This document shows, piece by piece, positions 53,056-61,715 of a stretch of DNA of 64,000 nt (position 1 is its first letter; every line of letters begins with the position of its first letter). Source of the stretch: Streptomyces sp. NBC_00568 (GTDB taxonomy: Bacteria; Actinomycetota; Actinomycetes; Streptomycetales; Streptomycetaceae); assembly GCF_026341855.1 (NCBI RefSeq), contig NZ_JAPENW010000001.1:4579001-4643000 (forward strand), in the 5' to 3' direction. The notes under the pieces were generated by a model. The model was not told the DNA's origin and ran no database searches. It worked only from the letters and a program-made list of their open reading frames with translations. A program made the position numbers and the translations under genes.

Positions 53056-55032
53056 TCATGTCACGGCCTCGCTCTCCGTGGTCACCAGGTCGACGGCCGG
53101 GTGATGACAGGCCGCCGTGTGCGTGTGCGGACCGACCAGGTCCGGTGCCGTCGTCCGGCACACCTCGCTCGCCATCGGGCACCGGTCGGCGAAGCGGCAG
53201 CCGGCCGGGAAGTCGGCGGGGGAGGGGACGACTCCCCTGATCTGCGTCATGCGCTCCGCCGCCGACTCCAGGGACAGCACACTGCCCAGCAGCCCGCGCG
53301 TGTAGTGGTGCGCCGGGAACTCCACCAGGTCCGCCGTCACCCCCGTCTCCACGATCTGGCCGCCGTACATCACGGCCACCCGGTCGGTGACCGCCGAGAT
53401 CAGCGCCAGGTCGTGCGAGACGAGGATCAGGGCGAAGTCCAGTTCCGCCCGCAGTCGCAGCAGCAGCTCCATGACCTGCGCCTGGACCGTCACGTCCAGG
53501 GCCGTCGTCGGTTCGTCCGCGACGATCAGCCGGGGCTCGCGGGACAGCGCCATCGCGATCAGGACGCGCTGGCGCTGGCCGCCGGAGAGCTCGTGGGGGT
53601 AGCTGCGCAGGGTGCGTTCGGGATCGAGGCCGACCAGTTCGAGGAGCTCGGCCGCCGTACGCTTGCCGCCCCGCCGTATCACCTGCTTCAGCTGCGCCCT
53701 GATCGTCATCGCCGGGTTCAGGGACGACAGCGCGTCCTGGTAGACCATCGCCATCTCGTGGCCCAGCAGCCGGCGCCGTACGCGCATCGGCTCGCCCACC
53801 AACTGCCGCTGATTGAAACGGACATGGCCGCGCACCCGGGCGCCCTTCGGCTCCAGGCCCATCACCGTCAGCGCCGTCAGCGACTTCCCGCAGCCCGACT
53901 CGCCGACCAGGCCCAGGACTTCACCGGGATACACCTCGAAGCTGATGCCGTCGACGATGTCCACGCCGCTGTGGCGGTGGTCGAAGCCGATGGCCAGGTG
54001 CTCCACGGCGAGGACGGGCTGCCGTCCCGAGGGGAGCGGGCGGGCCCGGGCGCGCAGCCGGGCGGCGGCCTCCGCCAGACCGGGGAGTTCGAGGACCGTG
54101 CCGCTGCCCGGCTCGGGGGCTTCGAGACGGTCCTCGGCGGGGGGCACGGACACCTCCCGCGCCGCCGGAGCGGCCCACGCGTCGGAGACACCCTCGGAGA
54201 GGATGTTCAGCGACAGGACGGTGGCCAGCATCAGCAGGCCGGGGAAGACGGTGGCCCACCAGCCGCCGGTCAGCACCATGTTCTTGCCGTCGGCGATGAC
54301 ACTGCCCCAGGACGGGTCCGGGGGCCGGACGCCCGCGCCGATGAAAGACAGCGAGGCCTCGAAGACGATGGCCTCGGCGACCTGCACGGTGCAGAACACC
54401 AGGATCGGCGCCGCGCAGTTGACGGCGACGTGCCGCAGGACGATGTGCGGGGTGCGGGCGCCGATCACCTGCTCGGCCGTGACGTAGTCCTCCCCGTACT
54501 GGTCGAGGACGTTCGCCCGGACGACCCGGGCGACCGGCGGGGTGAAGAGGAACGCGATCGCGCAGATCAGGACGGTGATGCCGCCGCCGAACACGGCGAC
54601 GAGCACGGCGGCCAGCGCGATGCCCGGGAACGCCATCACAACGTCCAGGCAGCGCATCAGCGTCTCGTCGACCGCCTTGCGCGAGGTCGCGGCGAGCGCG
54701 CCGAGCAGCGCCCCCACGACCAGGGCGAGCGCGGTGGCGCCGAGACCGATCGCCAGCGACCAGCGCGCCCCGTACATCAGCCGGCTCAGGATGTCCCGGC
54801 CGAGACTGTCCTGCCCCATCCAGTGACCGGACGACGGATGCCCGGTGCCGTCCACCGGCGGCTGCTGGTCGAGCGGGTCGTGCGGCGCGAGCAGAGGGGC
54901 GAACAGTGCCGTCAGCACGACCACGGCCAGGAAGCAGACCGCGATCCGCGACAGCGGCGGCAGCCTGCGCCAGCCGCGCAGCCGGACACCCGGCCGGGCG
55001 AGGACACCCGCCAGTTCCTTCCGCGTGAACAT
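53056..55032 (-). CDS. ABC importer permease-ATPase fusion (DppC-DppD)
   Basis: 658 residues. Residues 1-285 form a DppC-type permease (SGHWMGQDSLGRDILSRLMYGARWSL; EAA loop region around AEQVIGARTPHIVLRHVAVN). A soluble linker (about 288-340) leads to an ATPase with Walker A GESGCGKS (377-384), the signature LSGGQRQRVLIAMAL and a second zinc/Cys-rich end. Such fusions occur in Sat/Sia-type sialic-acid importers. Start overlaps the upstream permease stop. Confidence 0.92.
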   Translation of the reverse strand: MFTRKELAGVLARPGVRLRGWRRLPPLSRIAVCFLAVVVLTALFAPLLAPHDPLDQQPPVDGTGHPSSGHWMGQDSLGRDILSRLMYGARWSLAIGLGATALALVVGALLGALAATSRKAVDETLMRCLDVVMAFPGIALAAVLVAVFGGGITVLICAIAFLFTPPVARVVRANVLDQYGEDYVTAEQVIGARTPHIVLRHVAVNCAAPILVFCTVQVAEAIVFEASLSFIGAGVRPPDPSWGSVIADGKNMVLTGGWWATVFPGLLMLATVLSLNILSEGVSDAWAAPAAREVSVPPAEDRLEAPEPGSGTVLELPGLAEAAARLRARARPLPSGRQPVLAVEHLAIGFDHRHSGVDIVDGISFEVYPGEVLGLVGESGCGKSLTALTVMGLEPKGARVRGHVRFNQRQLVGEPMRVRRRLLGHEMAMVYQDALSSLNPAMTIRAQLKQVIRRGGKRTAAELLELVGLDPERTLRSYPHELSGGQRQRVLIAMALSREPRLIVADEPTTALDVTVQAQVMELLLRLRAELDFALILVSHDLALISAVTDRVAVMYGGQIVETGVTADLVEFPAHHYTRGLLGSVLSLESAAERMTQIRGVVPSPADFPAGCRFADRCPMASEVCRTTAPDLVGPHTHTAACHHPAVDLVTTESEAVT

Positions 55033-55991
55033 CAGGTCGCCTCCCTCAGCCGCGGGTTGACCAGCAGATACAGGACGTCGATGACGAGGTTCACCACCAC
55101 GAAGCCGATGGCCGTGGTCAGGACGACGCCCTGCACGACCGCCGGGTCACCGTTCTTCACGGCGTCGATCATCAGCTTGCCCATGCCGGGCAGCGAGAAG
55201 ATCGTCTCGATGACGACCGCGCCGCCCAGCAGATAGCCCACGCGCAGGCCCAGCACGGTGAGCGGGTTCATCAGGGCGTTGCGCAGGACGTTGCGGCCGA
55301 CGACCACCCGGGGCGGCAGCCCGCTGCCGATCGCGGTGCGCACATAGTCCTTGTCGAGTTCCTCGACCACGGACGTCCGGACGATCCGGGTGAGCTGGGC
55401 CGCGACCGGCAGGGAGAGCGCGAGGGCGGGCAGCGCCATGGTCTCGAGCCAGCCGGAGAGCGAGTCGGCCGGGTTGATGTAGCCGCCGGTCGGGAACCAG
55501 CCCTGGTCGACGGCGAGATACTGGATCATCAGCAGGGCCAGCCAGAAGCCCGGTGCGGCGACCCCGGTCAGGGACACCACCCGGATGATCTGGTCGGGCA
55601 GCCGGTCGCGGTAGATCGCGGCCGTGACCCCGCCGAGCAGCGACAGCACCACCGCGACACCGAGCCCCAGGAAGGTCAGCTGGAGCGTGAGCGGCAGCGC
55701 GGTGGTGACCTGCTCGACGACCGGCGCCCGGGTCAGCGCGCTGGTGCCCATGTCGCCGTGCGCCAGGTCCGCCACGAAGTGGAAGTAGCGCACGGGCAGC
55801 GGATCGAGCAGGCCGTTCCGCTCCCGGAAGTCGTGCAGTTGCTGCGGGGTCGGGTTGGCGCCCTGGAAGAACGCGGACGCCGGATCGACGTCCGAGAACC
55901 GCATCACCAGGAACACGAACAGGACGATCCCGAGCATCAGTGGAACGAGCAGCGCGACGCGGCGCAGCAGGATCCTGACGATGGCGACCAC
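55032..55991 (-). CDS. ABC importer permease (DppB-like)
   Basis: 319 residues with six hydrophobic segments; MVAIVRILLRRVALLVPLMLGIVLFVFLVMRF begins the first. The EAA-type loop sits in DYVRTAIGSGLPPRVVVGRNVLRNALM. Pairs with the fusion protein to form the import channel. It starts at ATG 55989-55991, 19 bp from the binding-protein stop. Confidence 0.94.
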   Translation of the reverse strand: MVAIVRILLRRVALLVPLMLGIVLFVFLVMRFSDVDPASAFFQGANPTPQQLHDFRERNGLLDPLPVRYFHFVADLAHGDMGTSALTRAPVVEQVTTALPLTLQLTFLGLGVAVVLSLLGGVTAAIYRDRLPDQIIRVVSLTGVAAPGFWLALLMIQYLAVDQGWFPTGGYINPADSLSGWLETMALPALALSLPVAAQLTRIVRTSVVEELDKDYVRTAIGSGLPPRVVVGRNVLRNALMNPLTVLGLRVGYLLGGAVVIETIFSLPGMGKLMIDAVKNGDPAVVQGVVLTTAIGFVVVNLVIDVLYLLVNPRLREAT

Positions 55992-56010
55992 GTACGAACT
56001 CCTCCGTCGC

Positions 56011-57639
56011 CTAGACCCACTTGGCTTGCAGCAGGTTGATGCCCGGGTAGGGCTGCGGCCTCATCCCCGCGAGCCGCCGCGGATTCCACGCCGTCATCAG
56101 CTCGTTGTGCACGACCGGGTAGAGCACGGCCTGCTCGGCGACGACGTCGATGTAGTCCTGGATCATCGTCTTCTTCTTGTCGGCGTCCGGCTCCTGCGTC
56201 GCCCGGTCCATGTCCTTGAAGAGCTTCTTGGCGACCGGGTCACCGGCCCAGCGGGCGTAGCCCATCCAGAGGTTCTGGGGGCCGTAGTTGTAGTGCATGA
56301 TCAGGTCGGCGTCGAGGCCGAACTGGTTGGGGTTCGAGGCGGCGGCGACGACCTGGTAGTCCTGCTTCTGGTCCATCTTGGTGAACACGGCCGTGGTCTC
56401 CTGCGGGGACAGGGTGGTCTGCACGCCGATCGCGTCCCAGGACGCCTTGACGGTCGGCAGGCAGTCCACGATCCAGCTGACGTTCACCGACAGGATCTCG
56501 ATCTTCAGGCCCTTGACCCCGGCCTCCTTCAGGAGCCTCTTCGCCTTCTCCGGGTCGTAGGCGTAGACGGTCTTCGCGGGCCGGTAGGAGGGGTTGGCCT
56601 CGTTCAGGAACGACGTCGACGGCCTGCCGTGCCCCTTGAGGGCGACCTCGACCATCTTCCCGGTGTCGATGGCGTAGTGCAGGGCCTGGCGCACGCGCAC
56701 GTCGTCGAAAGGCTTGTGCCGGGTGTTGAACATGAGGAACAGGTTGTTCATGCCGGCGCCGCCCTGGACGGTCATGCCGCCCTTGCGGAGCTGAGAGATG
56801 TTGGCGTACGGGATGTTGTCGGCGATCTGGGCACCGGCGCTCGCCCCCGAGATCTTCGCGACGCGGGGCGCGGCGTCCACTATGGTCAGCCAGTTCATCT
56901 TCTTGAACGCGGGCCTGCGCGGCCCGTTGTAGGCGGCGAACGCCTCGAAGGTCGTGTTCGACTTCGGGTGGTGCGCGGTCTGCCGGTACGGCCCCGAGCC
57001 GATCGCCTTGCCCTTGATCGCGTCGTCCCAGGCGCCCGGCCGGGAGAAGACGTGCTTGGGCATGATCTTCGCCAGGGTGAGCCGGGAGATCCCCTCCGGG
57101 AAGGGGAACTTGAGGACCAGCTCGACGTTCTGCGCGTCGATCTTGCGGACTTCCTTCAGCCAGCTCGCGAAGAAGCCCTTGGCCAGGGTCTGGGTCTTCG
57201 GATCCAGTATCCGGTCGAAGACGAAGACCACGTCGTCGGCGGTGACCGGCTTCCCGTCGTGGAACGTGGCACCCGCCCGCAGCGTGAACATCCAGGACGT
57301 GCCGGTGAGGTCGGCGGGCACCTGGGTGGCGAGCGCGGCGTAGGGCTCGCGGGAGATCGGGTCGGTGTCGAGCAGGCCCTCGTAGATGTGGTTGTTGGCG
57401 GCCATGCAGAAGGCCGACGCGGTCTGCGTCGGGTCCCAGCTGCCGTCGTTCCCGTAGCCGATCACGGCCGTCAGCGTGGCGTTCCTGCCGCTGCCCGAGC
57501 CGCCGGTGTCGTTCGTGGACTCCGGCCCCGACGAGCAGGCGGCCAGGGACGAGGAGAGGGCGGCGGCCGCGCCCAGGGCGCCGGTGTACTTCAGGAACTG
57601 CCGGCGGTGCAGCGCCGGAGTGCGGTTCACGTCGCGCAC
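56011..57639 (-). CDS. ABC substrate-binding lipoprotein (family 5)
   Basis: 542 residues. A twin-arginine-type n-region HRRQFLKYTGALGAAAALSSSLAAC with a lipobox cysteine, then the family 5 fold (WDPTQTASAFCMAANNHIYEGLLDTD; YAIDTGKMVEVALKGHGRPS). It should capture the ligand at the cell surface. It reads leftward and is first in the importer operon. The FadR-type gene diverges from it across 250 bp, with the shared motif in its promoter region. Confidence 0.92.
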   Translation of the reverse strand: MRDVNRTPALHRRQFLKYTGALGAAAALSSSLAACSSGPESTNDTGGSGSGRNATLTAVIGYGNDGSWDPTQTASAFCMAANNHIYEGLLDTDPISREPYAALATQVPADLTGTSWMFTLRAGATFHDGKPVTADDVVFVFDRILDPKTQTLAKGFFASWLKEVRKIDAQNVELVLKFPFPEGISRLTLAKIMPKHVFSRPGAWDDAIKGKAIGSGPYRQTAHHPKSNTTFEAFAAYNGPRRPAFKKMNWLTIVDAAPRVAKISGASAGAQIADNIPYANISQLRKGGMTVQGGAGMNNLFLMFNTRHKPFDDVRVRQALHYAIDTGKMVEVALKGHGRPSTSFLNEANPSYRPAKTVYAYDPEKAKRLLKEAGVKGLKIEILSVNVSWIVDCLPTVKASWDAIGVQTTLSPQETTAVFTKMDQKQDYQVVAAASNPNQFGLDADLIMHYNYGPQNLWMGYARWAGDPVAKKLFKDMDRATQEPDADKKKTMIQDYIDVVAEQAVLYPVVHNELMTAWNPRRLAGMRPQPYPGINLLQAKWV

Positions 57640-57720
57640 GGTTCCTCCAGCAAGGAGTGGTCCAGTTGAGCGGTCCGGTGGGGCGGTGGAGCGGGCGGTC
57701 CGGTGGCCCGGGAGCAGGAG

Positions 57721-57740
57721 ATACGACGTCCTACGTCATA
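57721..57740 (-). promoter_or_regulatory. Operator in the importer/regulator intergenic region
   Basis: ACGTCCTACGTC at 57726-57737 matches the sialidase motif at 11 of 12 bases. On the minus strand it reads ATGACGT-AGG-ACGTCGT, a near-perfect palindrome, and lies 82-100 bp upstream of the binding-protein start, where it could overlap the promoter. A natural target for the FadR-type regulator. Confidence 0.6.
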
Positions 57741-57889
57741 GGGGGCAGCGTGACCATAGGAGGGGGCGCGGAGGGGGTCAAGGGATCGCACACGAATGGC
57801 GTATCTTCCACAGGTGCGACCAATGGCGGTATGAAACAGGGGTAGTTGGCCGAACTTGGCGTTTAATCAGACCGGAGGTGGGACGTCCG

Positions 57890-58648
57890 ATGTCCAGCGA
57901 GCGTACGATGCGGCGCATGCCTGAGGAGACCGGGAACCGGCGTCGTCCCGAGCGCCGGGTGAGCAGTCAGATTCAGCGCGAGGTCATGCAGCTGATCCTC
58001 GACCAGGGGCTTCCGGCCGGTGCGCCGCTGCCCACCGAGACCGAGCTGATGACCGATCTCGGCGTGAGCCGCAACTCGGTCCGTGAGGCGCTCAAGGCCC
58101 TCCAGGCACTCGACATAGTCGAGATCCGGCACGGCTACGGCACCTATGTCGGCGAGGCGTCCATGACGCCGTTCGTCGACGGACTGACCTTCCGCACGCT
58201 CGCCCGTCCGGACGATCCGACCGGGGCGCTGGCCGAGATCCTCCAGGTCCGCGAGGTGCTGGAGGAGGGGCTGATAAGCCGCGTGGCGGAGCTGCTGACC
58301 GAGGAGGAGCTGGACCGGCTCGAATCCGTCGTCACGGAGATGGAGTCGGCGGGCAGCGACGGGCGCTCCTTCCCCGAACTCGACAGCCAGTTCCACGAGT
58401 TGCTGTACGCGTCGCTCGGCAACCCGCTGGTGCCCCAGCTGCTCGGCGCCTTCTGGACCGTCTTCCGGCGGGTCGCCGTGGTGCGCGGCTGGACCGACGA
58501 CATCACCCCGGAGGTGACGGCCCGCCGCCACCGCGACATCCTCACCGCCCTGCGGGCACGGGACGTCGAGGGCGCCCAGCGCGCGATGTCCGACCACTTC
58601 CGCGGGATCGAGGCCCGCGCCGCCCAGGGATCCCGCGGGGTGAGCTGA
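57890..58648 (+). CDS. GntR-family (FadR-type) regulator
   Basis: 252 residues. Winged HTH (IQREVMQLILDQGLPAGAPLPTETELMTDLGVSRNSVREALKALQALDIVEIRHGYGTYV) and an all-helical FCD ligand domain (LAEILQVREVLEEGLISRVAELL; DSQFHELLYASLGN; RRHRDILTALRARDVEGAQRAMSDHF) with the metal-binding His and Asp positions. NanR of other bacteria is this type. It diverges from the importer and probably controls it and the sialidase. ATG 57890 behind GGAGGTG. Confidence 0.92.
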   Translation: MSSERTMRRMPEETGNRRRPERRVSSQIQREVMQLILDQGLPAGAPLPTETELMTDLGVSRNSVREALKALQALDIVEIRHGYGTYVGEASMTPFVDGLTFRTLARPDDPTGALAEILQVREVLEEGLISRVAELLTEEELDRLESVVTEMESAGSDGRSFPELDSQFHELLYASLGNPLVPQLLGAFWTVFRRVAVVRGWTDDITPEVTARRHRDILTALRARDVEGAQRAMSDHFRGIEARAAQGSRGVS

Positions 58649-58664
58649 CCCCAGCCCGCTCTCC

Positions 58665-58740
58665 CCGACCCTGTTCTTCCCGACCCTGCTTTCCCCGACC
58701 CCGCTATTCCCTGACCCTGCTCTTCCCGGCCCCGTTCTTC
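58665..58740. repeat. Five C/T-rich 15-16-bp tandem repeats
   Basis: Units CCGACCCTGTTCTTC, CCGACCCTGCTTTCC, CCGACCCCGCTATTC, CCTGACCCTGCTCTTC, CCGGCCCCGTTCTTC start at 58665, 58680, 58695, 58710 and 58726. They fill the gap after the FadR-type gene. No gene evident; likely slippage. Confidence 0.8.
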
Positions 58741-58787
58741 TGGCCCTTGGCCCTCGGGGCGATGTAGCCCCGCCGTACGCTGGTCCC

Positions 58788-59303
58788 GTGGCCGAAATCG
58801 AACCCGATGCGGACCCCGGATCGCACCCCGGCGCGCGGCCCGGCGCGCGGCCCGGCAGCGGTGCCGCCGGTGGTGCCTGGGATCCGGGTGGCGCCGGTGT
58901 GCTGTGCCTGCCCTCCGGGCGGCTCATACGGGGCCGGGCCCTGCGTCGGCCGCTCCCCGCCGACGGCGGCCCGGTACCCGCGTACGCCGTTCACCTGCTC
59001 GGCGGACAGCCGCCTCCGGTCCCCTGGGAAGCGCGCCGGCTGCGCTGGCCGGACTTCTGGCTGCCGACCGACCGCGCCGAGGCCCGCTCGGTCCTCACCG
59101 AGGCCTGGCGGCGGTCCGCCGAGGAACGCGTCGAGATCGCCTGCTTCGGCGGCCGGGGCCGCACCGGCACGGCCCTGGCCTGCGTCGCCGTCCTCGACGG
59201 CGTACCGCCCGGGGAGGCGGTGGCGTACGTACGCCGGCACTACGACCGGCACGCGGTGGAGACACCGTGGCAGCGCGCGTACGTCCGCCGGTTCGGCACG
59301 TAG
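58788..59303 (+). CDS. Protein-tyrosine-phosphatase-like protein
   Basis: 171 residues. The C-terminal half has the P-loop CFGGRGRTGTA (CX5R), preceded by PDFWLPTD and followed by AVAYVRRHYDRHAVETPWQRAYVRRF. The N-terminal 35 residues are Pro/Gly/Ala-rich with a repeated GARPGARPGSG. The CX5R site supports a phosphatase, substrate unknown. GTG 58788 is the likely start. Confidence 0.78.
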   Translation: MAEIEPDADPGSHPGARPGARPGSGAAGGAWDPGGAGVLCLPSGRLIRGRALRRPLPADGGPVPAYAVHLLGGQPPPVPWEARRLRWPDFWLPTDRAEARSVLTEAWRRSAEERVEIACFGGRGRTGTALACVAVLDGVPPGEAVAYVRRHYDRHAVETPWQRAYVRRFGT

Positions 59304-59324
59304 ACGGTCCTCCGGGCGACGCTC

Positions 59325-59897
59325 CTAGGGGCGGGTCGCCCGGAAGCGGAGGGTGCCGCCCCGCGGGTGCACGTCCACGGACACGTCCGTGAAGCCGGCC
59401 GCGCTCAGCCGTGCCGGGAGTTCCCGCGGATCGAGGGTGTTCATCGTGTCGCGCACATGCAGCAGCCTGAATCCGAGGCTCGTCACGCTGTCACTGCCCG
59501 CGAAGGTGCCGCCGGGGCGCAGCACGCGCGACGCCTCGGCGAAGATGCGGTCCTGGTGGGCGGCGGTGGGCACGTGGTGCAGCATCGTGAAACAGACGAC
59601 GGAGTCGTACGAGGCGTCCTCCAGGGGGAGTTCCGCGCCGTCCGCGTGCAGGACGCGGGCGCGATCGCCCCACCGTTCCGTGAGAAGCCGTGCGGTGTCC
59701 CCGTCGATCTCGGCGGCGGTCAGGCGCGCGACGGAGTCGACCAGGACGCGCAGATTGGCCCCGTAGCCGGGCCCGATCTCCAGCACGTCGTCGCCCAGTT
59801 CCACGTCCCGCAGGGCCCAGGGCAGGATGCGGTCCTTCGTGGTGCGCGCCCAGGCCTCGGAGCTGCACAGTCTGCGGTGGGCTCGGTTCATCGGCAT
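59325..59897 (-). CDS. Class I SAM-dependent methyltransferase
   Basis: 190 residues. DDVLEIGPGYGANLRVLVDSVARLTAAEIDGDTARLL (motif I and II), HADGAELPLEDASYDSVVCFTMLHHVP (motif IV) and LRPGGTFAGSDSV (motif VI). Substrate unknown. ATG 59897 is used; ATG 59891 also fits. It diverges from the AraC-type gene across 55 bp, suggesting shared regulation. Confidence 0.85.
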   Translation of the reverse strand: MPMNRAHRRLCSSEAWARTTKDRILPWALRDVELGDDVLEIGPGYGANLRVLVDSVARLTAAEIDGDTARLLTERWGDRARVLHADGAELPLEDASYDSVVCFTMLHHVPTAAHQDRIFAEASRVLRPGGTFAGSDSVTSLGFRLLHVRDTMNTLDPRELPARLSAAGFTDVSVDVHPRGGTLRFRATRP

Positions 59898-59952
59898 GAC
59901 GCCGACGCTAGGGCGGGTGCCGCCCGTCCACCACGGGCTACGCTGCCGACCC

Positions 59953-60717
59953 ATGTCGCGAGACGGACAGAGCCCGGCCGCGGCGGGGACGGCCGTCTTC
60001 GTCGGGCACTTCGCCATGCCGCGGGGCACCGCCTTCGCCACACATACGCACCCGGTCCACCAACTGGCATGCTCTGTAAGGGGTTTGCTGCGGGTGCGCA
60101 GCGAACGGGGATCCTGGCTGCTGCCGCCGTCACTGGCCCTGTGGATCCCGGCCGGGCTGCCGCACCTCACGGAGGCGGCGGGCGACGCGGTCATGCACAG
60201 CGCCTACGTCGACCCCGCGCGCTGCCCGCAGATCCTCTGGACGGAGCCGACGGTCGTGGCGGTCGGCCCCCTGCAGCGCGCCCTCGTCGACCACTTGGCG
60301 GGATTCGGGCTCACCGACGAGCACCGCTCCCGGGCCGAGGCCGTGCTCCTGGACGTGCTGACGCCCGTCCCCGTCACGAGCGTCGCCGTGCGCGAGCCCC
60401 GGGACCCGCGGGCCCGCGCCGTCGCCGACGCGCTGAGCGCCGATCCGGCCGACGGGCGCCCGCTGTCCGCGTGGGGCGCCGAAGTCGGCGCCGGCGCACG
60501 GACCTTGGCCCGCCTCTTCGTCGCCGAGACGGGCCTGACCTTCGGCCAGTGGCGTGAACGGCTGCGTATGCAGGCCGCGATGCCCCTCCTCGCCGACGGC
60601 CTCACCGTGGAGACGGTCGCCCGCCGCGCCGGATACGCCTCCGCCAGTTCCTTCGTGGCCGCCTTCCACCGCGTCGTGGGCGTGACACCCCGCCAGTACT
60701 TCCCGTCCGGCCCCTGA
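59953..60717 (+). CDS. AraC-family transcriptional regulator
   Basis: 254 residues. N-terminal cupin (THTHPVHQLACSVRGLLRVRSERGSWLLPPSLALWIPAGLPH) and C-terminal AraC HTH (GARTLARLFVAETGLTFGQWRERLRMQAAMPLLADGLTVETVARRAGYASASSFVAAFHRVVGVTPRQYF). Probably a self-contained sensor-regulator. ATG 59953 chosen. May act on the divergent methyltransferase. Confidence 0.92.
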   Translation: MSRDGQSPAAAGTAVFVGHFAMPRGTAFATHTHPVHQLACSVRGLLRVRSERGSWLLPPSLALWIPAGLPHLTEAAGDAVMHSAYVDPARCPQILWTEPTVVAVGPLQRALVDHLAGFGLTDEHRSRAEAVLLDVLTPVPVTSVAVREPRDPRARAVADALSADPADGRPLSAWGAEVGAGARTLARLFVAETGLTFGQWRERLRMQAAMPLLADGLTVETVARRAGYASASSFVAAFHRVVGVTPRQYFPSGP

Positions 60718-60865
60718 GCCACCCCCGAGAGAAGCCCGCTGGGCCGCCCACCAGGGGCTGTGGAACTCCTCGCGTCCCGCCCGCCGCCCGCGTCCCGCCC
60801 GCCCACCGCACGGGCCGCGGCCCCGCCGACGGTCCGCGCCGCCCGCCGCACGGACCGTGGCCGCC

Positions 60866-61715
60866 TCACACGTCCCGGCGGTCCACCGCCACGATCGCGA
60901 CGACGGCCGCCACCGCTGCCCAGGCGGCGAAGGTGATCCAGGCGCCCTGGGCCGTCGCCTGATGGCGGGGGACCAGGGTGAACGGATCATGGGCGTAGGA
61001 GATGTCCGCCAGCCGGTTCCAGGCGTTGATCGGCTGGGCGTGCTTCACCGCGGCCGTCCAGGCGTAGCGGTCGGTGATGAACGAGGGGATCAGCAGGAGC
61101 ACGGCGGTGGCGGCGACCATCGTGGTGGCGCTGTGCCGGATCAGGGCGCCCAGCGCCATCCCGGCGAGGGCGCACACCGGGGCGAGAAGCGCCGAGGCGG
61201 CAGACCACGCGCGCCGCGCCGGGGTGCGTGAGGGCGACGCCCGCGTCACGGGTGGCGAGAATCGCCTGGGTGGAGGCGAACGAAGCACCCGCGACGAGCG
61301 CGCCGTAGACCGTCATGACGGCGGTCAACAGGGCCGCCTTCGCGGCCATCAGGGCACGCCGGTCAGGAACGGCCGCGAACGTCGTACGCACCAGACCGGT
61401 CGAGTACTCGCCCACGATCGTGATCGCGCCGATGCTCGCCACCGCCAGGACCAGGATCATCGCGGAGCCGTCGGTGAAGGCGTCCCGCAGGGCCAACCGG
61501 GCCATCTGCGAACGCGTCCGGTCGTCGAAGCGCGGATGGTCGGCCGCGTCCACCCGCGCCGCGTTCGCGTTGAACGCGATCACCGCGAGGGCACCGGCGC
61601 CGAGCGCCCAGTACGTCGAACGCAGCGAGCGGAGCTTGATCCATTCGGCGACGAGGAGGTCCCCGAAACGGGCGGCGGGAACAGGGGCGGAGTCGGGCAC
61701 GGCGGTGGTCGTCAT
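60866..61715 (-). pseudogene. ABC-2 type exporter permease with apparent frameshift
   Basis: Reading from ATG 61715, MTTTAVPDSAPVPAARFGDLLVAEWIKLRSLRSTYW continues to LTHPGAARVV, then leaves the coding frame around 61205-61225. A second frame resumes as AWSAASALLAPVCALAGMALGAL and runs to WITFAAWAAVAAVVAIVAVDRRDV at 60866. The G/C-rich stretch GGCGCGGCGCGC there seems to carry one extra base (or lacks two). Hydrophobic segments on both sides fit one permease of about 280 residues. Start overlaps the ATPase stop by ATGA. Confidence 0.7.
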
